Shown here piece by piece: positions 1 through 7,837 of a stretch of DNA of 64,000 nt. Positions within the stretch are counted from its first letter, which is position 1. Each line of letters starts with the position of its first letter. This DNA is from Promicromonospora sp. AC04. GTDB lineage: Bacteria; Actinomycetota; Actinomycetes; Actinomycetales; Cellulomonadaceae. The stretch covers positions 1 to 64,000 of the forward strand of contig NZ_QBUG01000017.1 of NCBI RefSeq assembly GCF_003058225.1, in the 5' to 3' direction. Position numbers and translations under genes: made by a program. The notes under the pieces were generated by a model. That model searched no databases and was not told the origin of the DNA. It was given only the letters and a program-made list of their open reading frames with translations.

Positions 1-480
1 CAGGGGCTCGGGTCGAACGGGGCTCCTTCGTTGCGGTCGGCATGCCTCCGGGCCCCCGCGCCCCTTCAGGTGCAGATAAGGTTGAAGGTCAAGCGCCGCG
101 AGACCGTCGACGTCATCTGCGGCGCGGTGATCGGCACACGCTCAGGCCCGCAGGAAGTCATCGCTGGCCTCACGATCGACGGCGAGCTGCGGATCGTGGG
201 ACGGACAACGCTCCTGTCACCGTCGGCCCGCCGGACTCTGGCTCCGTGGCTCGCTCCACCAGCAGGGAAGCATCCGTGGCCGGCCCAGGTGCCCCGGACG
301 GCGCTAGCGCATTTCCATGCGACCGGGAGGGACGTTGTCGAACTGACTCTCGTCGAGCCGATCGTAGTCGAGGTGAGGGCCGATGTGGGGTGGGACGGAC
401 AGAGCTTTCGGCACCTCCTGCGCTTCCTCCGGGTACGTCCAGACCTGCGTGTGGATGACGTCTCGATGCCCGCGGGCTGA
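1..480 (+). pseudogene. 3' fragment of ATP-dependent DNA ligase (LigC/LigD-like), copy 1
   Basis: The reading frame from about 70 to 480 encodes the C-terminal OB-fold part of an ATP-dependent DNA ligase. It has a KVKRRETVDV stretch, then VIGTRSGPQEVIAGL, a GELRIVGRT strand, an HPWP motif and a VEPIVVEV...LRFLRVRPDL ending, all in the order of that family. The adenylation domain with its KxDG lysine is absent. The sequence upstream of about 70 does not read as ligase in this frame, so the gene is truncated and probably silent. A second, more decayed copy of the same part lies at 3519-3830. The fragment could continue left of the window in another frame. Identification is from recognised motifs. 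Confidence 0.6.
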
Positions 481-562
481 TCGCTGGTCTTCCGCCGCCC
501 GCTAGGACGACTCTGTCGCGGAACCTGTTCCCTCGTGTCATTGACTCGCCTATGGTGCCGAT

Positions 563-1192
563 ATGACCAGTCTGGCGCAGTCGTTAGATGGGGCAAGCGG
601 AAGCCTGACACCGGCAATCGTGATCTCGACCTGTGCTCTACTCTTCACCGTCGGGTCGTTCTGGTGGTTATACGTACGCCCCGGCCGGCTCCGCATGGTT
701 GAGATCCGAGTCTTCTCCGCGTTCGTTCACGTTGATGAATCGGCGCTGCGAATCCCCGTGACTCTGTACAACAGCGGGCCGAAACCACTGGTCGTCGTCG
801 ACCTGCGTCTCCAGATGTCCAGCGCAGGACACACGGCAACTGCGGCGACGAAGCTCTTTCGCACGACTATCAAGCCTTCATCGGGTGACGTCGAGGATTT
901 CCCTCACCCCTACGTCGTGCCCGGGCGCTCTGTTGTGACCAAGTTTGTCGACTTCGCAGCCGATCCATCGGTCATGACGACTGGAGAACCTGCAACTGTC
1001 GGATTGCTCGTTTTGATTTCAGGTCGCGGATGGCGAAAGGTGGGGGGCAGCGAAATCAGGACCGACGTGATCAGTTCGCCGGACGCATACATCAGCTACT
1101 CCAACGACCCCGCGCATTGGCCGACCGGCCAGCTTGACAAGGCTCGCTCAGCCTTGGTCTCCGTCCGATCGCGCATCACGCCAACAGAGTGA
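563..1192 (+). CDS. one-helix membrane-anchored protein of unknown function
   Basis: A 209-residue protein. Residues 17-37 form one hydrophobic helix followed by a basic, aromatic stop (WWLYVRPGR). The rest is a beta-rich soluble domain with an Ig-like or bacterial-surface pattern (short alternating hydrophobic strands such as LRIPVTLYNSGPKPLVVVDL). I do not recognise the family. Similar layouts (short N-terminal helix plus a small domain describing an exposed beta-sandwich) occur at 4612-5124 and 24821-25360, so this may be a class of accessory proteins of the island. The start is the ATG at 563; the Shine-Dalgarno signal is weak. Function unknown. Confidence 0.6.
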   Translation: MTSLAQSLDGASGSLTPAIVISTCALLFTVGSFWWLYVRPGRLRMVEIRVFSAFVHVDESALRIPVTLYNSGPKPLVVVDLRLQMSSAGHTATAATKLFRTTIKPSSGDVEDFPHPYVVPGRSVVTKFVDFAADPSVMTTGEPATVGLLVLISGRGWRKVGGSEIRTDVISSPDAYISYSNDPAHWPTGQLDKARSALVSVRSRITPTE

Positions 1193-1528
1193 GGGCTCGC
1201 CCTTCGCGGGATCAGGCCTTATCGGCCCGAAGCCGACTCTGCAGGCATCAAATACGCCAGTTGTCCGCCCTGATACCGAGGTTCGCAGTGTCGAGCTCCC
1301 GAACCTTCAGCCTTGGGTCCAGATGGCGGACAGCTGCCGTAGATCGGATCCATCGGGACCCTTCGCGAGCCGACAAGTTCGCGCTGGTGCCGGGCCAGTT
1401 GCTCGCCCGTTCGCGTCGCCGCGCGGCTAGTACCGGCTCGAACGGGACGCCGACGGTTGGGAGGGACGGGCGGGGTGAACTCTGTCAAGACCTGCCCCAT
1501 CTGGCCTGGGACGGCTCAGTATAGTGAT
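1193..1528. other. gap with a short decayed repeat
   Basis: No convincing gene. Bases 1255-1296 are clearly similar to 3875-3916 (both contain TGTCCG.CCTGA.ACCGAGGT and GCAGTGTC). Both lie downstream of a DNA-ligase fragment, which suggests that this strip and the ligase scrap were duplicated together. Confidence 0.45.
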
Positions 1529-2518
1529 ATGTCCCCGCGATCGACGCATGACGCGATGCCCCCACGACAAGACCGACATGACTTCCTAGCGGCGCTGATT
1601 GAGCAAGCGATCACACTTGGCGTGCAGATCGCGGATGGTGACGCAGCCGGAATCTCGCAGGGAGAGACGACGATCACCGAGACCGCCCTCCTAAATTTGC
1701 ACAGACGGCTGGGTGGGCAGCTAAAGACCAACAAGATGAACCAGAACCAAGAAGGTGAAAATGGGGCCGACTGGATCTGGTGTACTGGGGACGAAAACGG
1801 GTGGTTCTCGTTTTATGTCCAGGCGAAGAAACTGAAGGATGACGGGTACGACATTGGCTACAGGACCGATAAGTCGCGACTGAGGCAAGTGGACAAGTTG
1901 ATCCTCGCGGCACGAGCCGCTGGCGTCATGCCGGTATACGTGCTCTACAACCCGGCAAGCGACATCGAGTCGTACAGCACACGAGCGTGCGCTCAAGTCC
2001 TCACGCGTCCGGCCTCTTCGATCACCTATGTCGCGGCAGTGGCTGCCAGCGGTCTACTGACACGTCAGCGCACACGCACCGTGCGCCTTGAAGACATGAG
2101 GCAGCACACGCACCCATGGTCGTGCCTGGCATGGTGCTTCGACGAGCCCGACAGTTGGTTGCGTGCGCTCACGGATGACCCGCGAATTCCGCCATCGCCG
2201 TTCGGGTTGCCCAGCGCGTTCTTCGCGCCGGGGGTGCCAGGTGCCATGGCGAGGCTCGCCGCATCGCCGGCGCTTGACAGACGGGGACGTCCAGAATCGG
2301 TGTTCGATGATGAGTATGTGGGTCAGCTCGTACGCGATCTGGTCGGAGGCGCATTCACTGAACAGCCACCTCTATGGGTGACGTCTCCAGGGGCTGCGCT
2401 GGAGCGGTGGCAATCGACACTGAGCGACCCGGCAAGCCAGACCCTCGAGGAAGGCGACGACTGGGAGGCTTATATGCCTTCGGTCGTGGTGAGTCAGCGA
2501 TTCAGATCTCTTGAATAG
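1529..2518 (+). CDS. DUF6615-like protein
   Basis: About 329 residues from the ATG at 1529 (another in-frame ATG at 1556 is possible; the frame opens further upstream without a better start). The motif order ETTITETALLNL, then ENGADWIWC, then FYVQAKKL and a VDKLILAARAAGVMPVYVLYN strand resembles the DUF6615 family, whose GADWEW and VQAKKL motifs are typical. A ..D..(x)n..QAKK pattern is suggestive of a PD-(D/E)XK-like fold, but that is inference. The family is often found in defence or mobile regions, and the neighbours here (HEPN-type gene, duplicated ligase scraps) fit such a setting. Molecular role unknown. Confidence 0.6.
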   Translation: MSPRSTHDAMPPRQDRHDFLAALIEQAITLGVQIADGDAAGISQGETTITETALLNLHRRLGGQLKTNKMNQNQEGENGADWIWCTGDENGWFSFYVQAKKLKDDGYDIGYRTDKSRLRQVDKLILAARAAGVMPVYVLYNPASDIESYSTRACAQVLTRPASSITYVAAVAASGLLTRQRTRTVRLEDMRQHTHPWSCLAWCFDEPDSWLRALTDDPRIPPSPFGLPSAFFAPGVPGAMARLAASPALDRRGRPESVFDDEYVGQLVRDLVGGAFTEQPPLWVTSPGAALERWQSTLSDPASQTLEEGDDWEAYMPSVVVSQRFRSLE

Positions 2519-2533
2519 CGGGACTGTCGCCCT

Positions 2534-3415
2534 TCAGTCGTGCGGCCCCGGCGCGGGAGCTTGCAGAGCGGCGCGTGGTTCGATGCGGAGCGCCTGCCCA
2601 GCAGCGAGTTGGAGAGCTAAATCGTCAGCCTGAAGGTGCCCGAGCGAAGTGATGCCGAACCCCGCACCAGTGAGTGCGGAGATTGCCCTCCTAGCCACCG
2701 TGTGGCGTTCGGCCTCCTCAGCGGCGGCTGCGGAGCCGAGGGAGAGCCACACACGTCCGTCGAACCCTACGGAGACTTGGACCGGCCCTGCAGGTGTGCA
2801 AGAGACTTCGGCGTCGGTGAGGACCTGTGCGGCGGCATCACGATGGTCGGCGGTGTCCTTCGTGTCGATAGCGCGCGCGGCCATGTAGATCGAATTGGCC
2901 AGCTCAGCAGCAGCCTCCCCAGCGGCGGTGACGTTGACTTGGTAGGGCCCCATGGAGACAGCGTCGGTGGTGACGTCGTAACGGAAACCCCAGAAGACGC
3001 GAGCCACATCGCGCCGTTCGTCACCAGCCTCGACCTGCTGGCTCTGCGGACCGTAGCCCAGGCCACGCGACCAGCTCTCGAAGTGGACCAGCCCGTTTCG
3101 GATTCGCGCGATGTTCGGCAGAGCCAGTTCGAATCGCTTGCGTGCCTGTCCCAGCGCCCGTCCGACCTCCGGGTGCATGCCGAGATCAGCCAGCGCCTCC
3201 TGCTCCAACGTCTCCGCCGTCAGCAACTGCGCCAGCGCGAGACACAAATGCCTCGCGTCGATCTGCCGGGAGTCGAACCCGCTGACTACTTCACCGCCAG
3301 CATGGATGCGCCCAACGCACAGCTCGACATCACGCAGTGCCCACTGAGCCTCCGATACGGCGATCGCGTAGGGGTTGTCTGCCGGTGACCAGCCGTCGAC
3401 TGCGGTCTCGTCCAT
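2534..3415 (-). CDS. predicted HEPN-domain protein
   Basis: 293 residues from the ATG complement at 3413-3415, preceded by a GACGAGGA-type ribosome site. The open frame extends upstream to 3706, but that part is arginine-rich and is antisense to a decayed ligase copy, so I reject it. The N-terminal half is helical and carries IRNGLVHFESW. R106, N107 and H111 form the R-N-x-x-x-H motif of HEPN ribonuclease or nucleotidyl-binding domains. The C-terminal half has beta strands of unknown type. HEPN proteins commonly act as RNases in defence or toxin systems. The assignment rests on this motif and the helical context only. Confidence 0.5.
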   Translation of the reverse strand: MDETAVDGWSPADNPYAIAVSEAQWALRDVELCVGRIHAGGEVVSGFDSRQIDARHLCLALAQLLTAETLEQEALADLGMHPEVGRALGQARKRFELALPNIARIRNGLVHFESWSRGLGYGPQSQQVEAGDERRDVARVFWGFRYDVTTDAVSMGPYQVNVTAAGEAAAELANSIYMAARAIDTKDTADHRDAAAQVLTDAEVSCTPAGPVQVSVGFDGRVWLSLGSAAAAEEAERHTVARRAISALTGAGFGITSLGHLQADDLALQLAAGQALRIEPRAALQAPAPGPHD

Positions 3416-3518
3416 GATTACTATCCTCGTCCCCAAGACACCACCACGCTGGGCATTTCTACAGAGTTCGGCAGCCCCCTGAGCTGGCCTGCGGTCGGTA
3501 CTGTCTCCCACGCTCATA

Positions 3519-3830
3519 GCGCTGTGTCGCGGTCGATGTCGTCTGCGTCGCGGTAATTGGCACCCCGTCGGCCCTTGAGCAGGTGGTGATGGGCCTTTCG
3601 ATCCAGGGGCTGCGCGTCCCCGGGGGCGTGGCCTGTTGTCCCTGGCAGCTCGCCGATCTCTGGCTTCGTGGCTTGTCCCGCACGCGCGGAGCGTGCATGG
3701 CTGCAACGGCTGCCTGCGTCAATGCTGGGATGGTTCAGTTCCTCGCGGGGTGACGTCGACCTGATGCTGGTCGAGCCGTTCGTCGTCGAGGTGAGCGTCG
3801 ACAACGGGTGGATGGCACCGCGTCCCGGCG
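3519..3830 (+). pseudogene. DNA-ligase 3' fragment, copy 2 (frameshifted)
   Basis: Bases from 3532 encode VDVVCVAVIGTPSALEQVVMG, matching VDVICGAVIGTRSGPQEVIAG of the fragment at the left edge. Further on, in a different frame, 3755-3800 encodes VDLMLVEPFVVEVSVDNGW, matching VELTLVEPIVVEVRADVGW. The two parts are out of frame, so this is a dead, shorter copy. It lies just upstream of the second copy of the short repeat at 3875-3916. Confidence 0.6.
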
Positions 3831-4611
3831 TCTCGCGCGGCATAGGAAAATCGACGGTTCCGAATAACGGACGGTGCCAGGTGTCCGTCCTGACACCGAG
3901 GTCAGCAGTGTCAAGCCGCCAGGCCGCTGGGCGCGGTGAGTTCAGCCGACGAAACCTGACGCCGCCGCACCGCGCATGCTCCGGGCCCACACCCCTGAAG
4001 ATGCGTCTGCAGTGATAGACGCTCCGGGCATCATCGAGAAGTGATCGTGGCGCGGCGGCCTCATGCCGCACCACGACCACGTCGTCCGGACATCGGACGT
4101 GTTGCCGGCGGCGTTCGGCATCGACGAGGACGTTGACACGCTTGCGTTCGGCGCGGGGCCAGGTCTCCTTGGTGACGAGGGTCCTGACGAGGACGATGTC
4201 GGCGGCGCCGAGGCAAGCCGGGACGCGCTGGGCCAGCCGAACGTGACACAAACGTGCCGCGTTGAGCGGCGCGAACCCGCTAAGGGCCGCGGCGGGCTGG
4301 CACCCGAGCGACGCGCCGGACGTGCGCGTGGCGGTGCGGAACTGCTCGGCCAGGAGCGATCCCTGGGTTCGAGCATGGCGTGTCGCCGACCCGTTGCCGG
4401 TCCTGCCCACAGCCGAGGCGTGGCCGCCGCACTAACAAAGCACTCCTGCTCACGACACGTCCAGCCGATGCTTCACCGTGAGCAGGTCACGGAAGCATCG
4501 CCGCTGACCTCTCGCGGGGCCCCTCACTAGGCATGACCTCACCACTGTGACTTATCGGACCATTGCCAGGTTCCGGACGCTCTGTCGTGACAGGTCAACC
4601 ACGATGACGCC
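3831..4611. other. decayed non-coding stretch
   Basis: Long open frames exist on both strands, but all are arginine/serine/proline-rich and none is a recognisable protein. On the minus strand there are scraps such as RKRVNVLVDAERRR that could be a dead gene broken by frameshifts. The only structure I can support is the short repeat copy at 3875-3916. Confidence 0.4.
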
Positions 4612-5124
4612 TCACCAAGGCTGTGGACCGTCGCCGTAGGGGTCGCTCTTCAGCTCGTGCAGCAGCCCATCTGTGGTGCGCCGCCACCAGGTACCTGCAG
4701 CGTCGCGGAACGTGAACTCCAACTGGACATCAGCGTCGGAGTCGAAACCAACGTCACGGGCCGGACCGACCTCGCGCGGCTTGTCGGTCGGCGTCAGTAG
4801 TCCCCAGGGCGCCAGCCGCCCTGGCCAGGCGCCCTTCGGCATGACGGTGACGAGGCTATACACCGGTGCGGTCGAAGCGTTGTGGAGCCGGTATCCGGCG
4901 AGCAGTCGTGTGTTGACGTCGTCGAAGTGGACCTCCAGCCAGGCGTTGACCAGCGCTGCCTGAGAAATGCGTCGTTCGGCTCGTTGCTCAGCCCGATCAC
5001 GGCGGCCGCGCCAGAACTCCACGCCGCCGAACGTCAGTGCCACGACTACCGCGGCTGCCGTGGCCAGTGCGGTGAGCCACTCGACCAGCGTGGCAGGGTC
5101 ATCGGCCATCATGGGTAGAAGCAC
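4612..5124 (-). CDS. one-helix membrane-anchored protein of unknown function
   Basis: 170 residues from a GTG at 5124 or about 166 from the ATG at 5112. Residues 14-37 are one hydrophobic helix (LTALATAAAVVVALTFGGVEF) followed by a basic stop and a charged helix. After that comes a small beta-rich domain with NASTAPVYSLVTVMPKG and a DVQLEFTFRDAAGTWWRR strand pair. The layout is like 563-1192 and 24821-25360. The gene is divergent from the HEPN-like gene that starts at 5259, so the two may share a control region. Function unknown. Confidence 0.6.
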   Translation of the reverse strand: MLLPMMADDPATLVEWLTALATAAAVVVALTFGGVEFWRGRRDRAEQRAERRISQAALVNAWLEVHFDDVNTRLLAGYRLHNASTAPVYSLVTVMPKGAWPGRLAPWGLLTPTDKPREVGPARDVGFDSDADVQLEFTFRDAAGTWWRRTTDGLLHELKSDPYGDGPQPW

Positions 5125-5258
5125 GCGTGCATCGTAGACACGTCACGACGGCGGTCCTGCTTAGAGGACTACCCCGAGCAAGTTTGCAGTTGGTGCGCGA
5201 CGGCTCTGCAAGCCCGAGCGTGGTTGAGCACTGGCACGTTCGGGCGCAGAATTCGTTG

Positions 5259-6602
5259 ATGTCGACAAGCGAGCCGGACGACGAGCACGGCAGCGAGCCA
5301 CTGACGCCGATCTACCCCTTCAACGCGCCGGGAGAGGCGATCTACCTCTACTCGGGACCTATCGGTGGACTGAACGGCAGTGGTCTGAAAGGGACGATTC
5401 GCCTGGTCCCATTCCCGTCACCGGAACTTCGCTGGCAAGTGCGTGCCCCGGAAACAGCGGGCCGCCACCCGAGGATTGGTCATGTGGGCGACCGGTTCGA
5501 ACTGACCGCTGGCCGGATGACGGGGCACAGCACGGTCAGCAGTGCATCGTTCGACTCGGTCACCGGTAGTTCCTCGCACCTTGAGTTCGAGTCCGGCGAC
5601 CTGCTGGAAAATGCCCTCGTGCACTGGATGAATCTGCCGAACTATCTCGGCAACGAGACGCTGCAATACACCAATAGTGACGGCAGTACGTGGTCACGCA
5701 GCCGCCTGGCCCTCGAAATCGACGGTTGGAGCATCACGCTCGATGGGCGACCGGATGGCGAATCCCTCTTCAAGGAAGATGTGGGATTGGCGCGTTACGT
5801 GCTCACCCACGTCATGGACCTTCGTCGCGCGGACGGCAGCTCGTTCGAGCTCGAAAGCGCGCGGCGGGTGATCGAGGCGCTGCGCCTGTCGCTGTCGTTC
5901 GCGGCCGGGCGCTGGGTCGCACCGACGCTCTCCGATGGGTTCGATACGACTGGCGGGAAGGCATGGCGCTCGTGGTCGAGTCCGATCTGCGCACCATACG
6001 AGCGGATCGGTTCACCGGTCATCAGCCCGATTGTCTTCGGCGATTTGGAGGCGTTTCTCGAGGTCAGTGTTCGGAAGCTCCTCGACGCTGATGCTGCCAA
6101 CACGACCCGTTTTCAGATGCAGTTCGCTACTCAGACGTCCAACCTGGGCTTTGTCGAGAACCGGATCTTCTCTGCGTTTCCCGCGATCGAGAACCTTAGC
6201 TGGGAGACGTTCGTGCTCGGCGGAGTGGTCTCAAAGGCTGAGTTCGAGAAAACGAAGGTGTGGCCGACCGCGCGTCGTCTTCGAGAGCTCCTCGTCCGCG
6301 CGCATATTCCGATCGGCGTGGACGAAAATCGACTACCCGTCTTGCATCAGCTCGCGGCAGATAAGGGAGTTGACGGCCCTGGGGCGGTTACGTGGGTGAG
6401 GAACCAGTTGATCCACCCAAAGGATCTGCAAGCCCGTTTGTACACACGGGAGTCCCTGGTTGTGGAGGCGTGGCAGCAAAGCCGTGAGTACGTCTGCATG
6501 TTGCTGCTGCACGCCCTTGGCTACACCGGTGGCTACCTGAGCACCATCCCCCCGCACGGATGGCTAGGAGATTCTGCACCGGTGCCCTGGGCGGCGCAGT
6601 AG
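5259..6602 (+). CDS. ApeA-like predicted HEPN protein
   Basis: 447 residues from the ATG at 5259 (the frame is open to 5127, but that part lacks a start context and protein-like composition). The N-terminal 250 residues are beta-rich, starting with YPFNAPGEAIYLYSGPIGG. The C-terminal region is helical and carries TWVRNQLIHPKD, with R381 and H386 forming an RN-x3-H HEPN motif, followed by an amphipathic helix and HALGY. The architecture (large N-terminal beta domain plus C-terminal HEPN) is that of ApeA-type anti-phage proteins, which are predicted abortive-infection RNases. The HEPN call rests on the motif; the ApeA relation is inference. Confidence 0.5.
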   Translation: MSTSEPDDEHGSEPLTPIYPFNAPGEAIYLYSGPIGGLNGSGLKGTIRLVPFPSPELRWQVRAPETAGRHPRIGHVGDRFELTAGRMTGHSTVSSASFDSVTGSSSHLEFESGDLLENALVHWMNLPNYLGNETLQYTNSDGSTWSRSRLALEIDGWSITLDGRPDGESLFKEDVGLARYVLTHVMDLRRADGSSFELESARRVIEALRLSLSFAAGRWVAPTLSDGFDTTGGKAWRSWSSPICAPYERIGSPVISPIVFGDLEAFLEVSVRKLLDADAANTTRFQMQFATQTSNLGFVENRIFSAFPAIENLSWETFVLGGVVSKAEFEKTKVWPTARRLRELLVRAHIPIGVDENRLPVLHQLAADKGVDGPGAVTWVRNQLIHPKDLQARLYTRESLVVEAWQQSREYVCMLLLHALGYTGGYLSTIPPHGWLGDSAPVPWAAQ

Positions 6603-6748
6603 GCCGTGCAGTGCGCCTGCATGCAGACGTGGCTCTGATCCGGGCTTGCGACCGACGTTGAGAGGGTGAACCGACTGGTCAGCAGTATCTGCCCGTCGAG
6701 GCGGCGCTCATAGTAGGTGTCAGTAGTTCTCTGCTGGGGGAGGTCGAC

Positions 6749-7741
6749 ATGACGGTGGTCACCGCTCCACCAGCGGGTCTGGTTCCCTGTGCGGTCAGCG
6801 ACGACGTGGACCGGTTACGAGCAGCGCTGGCCGCGCAGGTTCCGGCGAAGGCGAGCAAGAACCTGCTGATCGGGACGTGGAACCTGCGTGCGTTCGGCGA
6901 TCTCACCCACAAGTGGCAGTCGACCCAGGACGACAGTCCCAAGCGCGACTGGCACGCCCTGGCGTGCATCGCCGAGGTGGTTCAGCGGTTCGACGTGACC
7001 GCGGTCCAGGAGACCCGGCGCAACACCACCGCCCTGTTCGCCCTGCTGCACCTGCTCGGCCCGCGCTACAAGGTCATCGCCTCCGACGTCACCGAGGGCG
7101 GCCCTGGCAACGGCGAGCGCCTGGCCTACGTGTATGACGCCGAACGCGCCCAGCCTTCCGGCCTGGTGGGGGAGCTGGTGCTTCCCGCGGCGGCGAGCAG
7201 CGACGTCGACCAGTTCGCCCGCACGCCCTACGCGGCCGGGTTCGTGCGCGAGGCGACCGAGTTCATCCTGACGACCGTGCACGTGCTGTGGGGCAAGAAG
7301 CCCGAGGACCGGATCGGCGAGCTGACTGCCTTCGCCGCATGGATGCGGGGATGGGCCGACCGGCCCGACGACTGGAACCAGAACCTGCTGGTGCTGGGCG
7401 ACTTCAACCTCGACCGGATGGACGACCCCCTCTTCAAGGCGTTCCTGTCCACGGGGCTGTGGCCGCCTGCCGAGCTCAACGACGTCCCGCGCACGATCTT
7501 CGACGACGACAAGGACAATCATCAGTACGACCAGATCGCGTGGTTCAGTGATCCTGCACAGCCGGACGCACCTTCGCTCCTGGAGGGGCTGACCTATACC
7601 GGGACACTGCACCGGTTCGTTCGCTCAAACCTGTGGATGCTGTGCTCGAAGCCAGGGCCACGGTGGCGAACAACCGAGAGGCGGCCGTTGAACTCGCCGA
7701 AGGCATACTCCACCAGTTCGAATACGGACTCCTCAACGTGA
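6749..7741 (+). pseudogene. endonuclease/exonuclease/phosphatase family protein, 3' end broken
   Basis: The first 280 residues are a metal-dependent EEP-fold nuclease or phosphatase: GTWNLRAFG (metal-binding Asn), AVQETRRN (catalytic Glu) and LVLGDFNLDR (catalytic Asp/Asn). The family normally ends with an SDH motif (SDHyPLW). Here the protein loses similarity after LTYTG near 7600 and runs out in serine/arginine-rich sequence. In the next frame, 7625-7764 reads as a good helical tail ending ...LLNVIASADDA and a stop, which looks like the end of a different protein. So the gene seems to have been truncated by recombination near 7600. The start ATG at 6749 has GGGGGAGG upstream. Confidence 0.6.
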
Positions 7742-7837
7742 TCGCCAGTGCCGACGACGCCTGAGTCGGCGATCTCGCCGAACTCTGAGAACCAGACCGG
7801 CAAGGTCCTACAATCGGCTTCCGAGGAGCCGGAGGGC

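Noticed and set aside
3942-4410. Overlapping open frames on both strands
   Set aside because: Composition is Arg/Ser/Pro-rich on both strands with no recognisable domain; most likely a broken gene or non-coding DNA.
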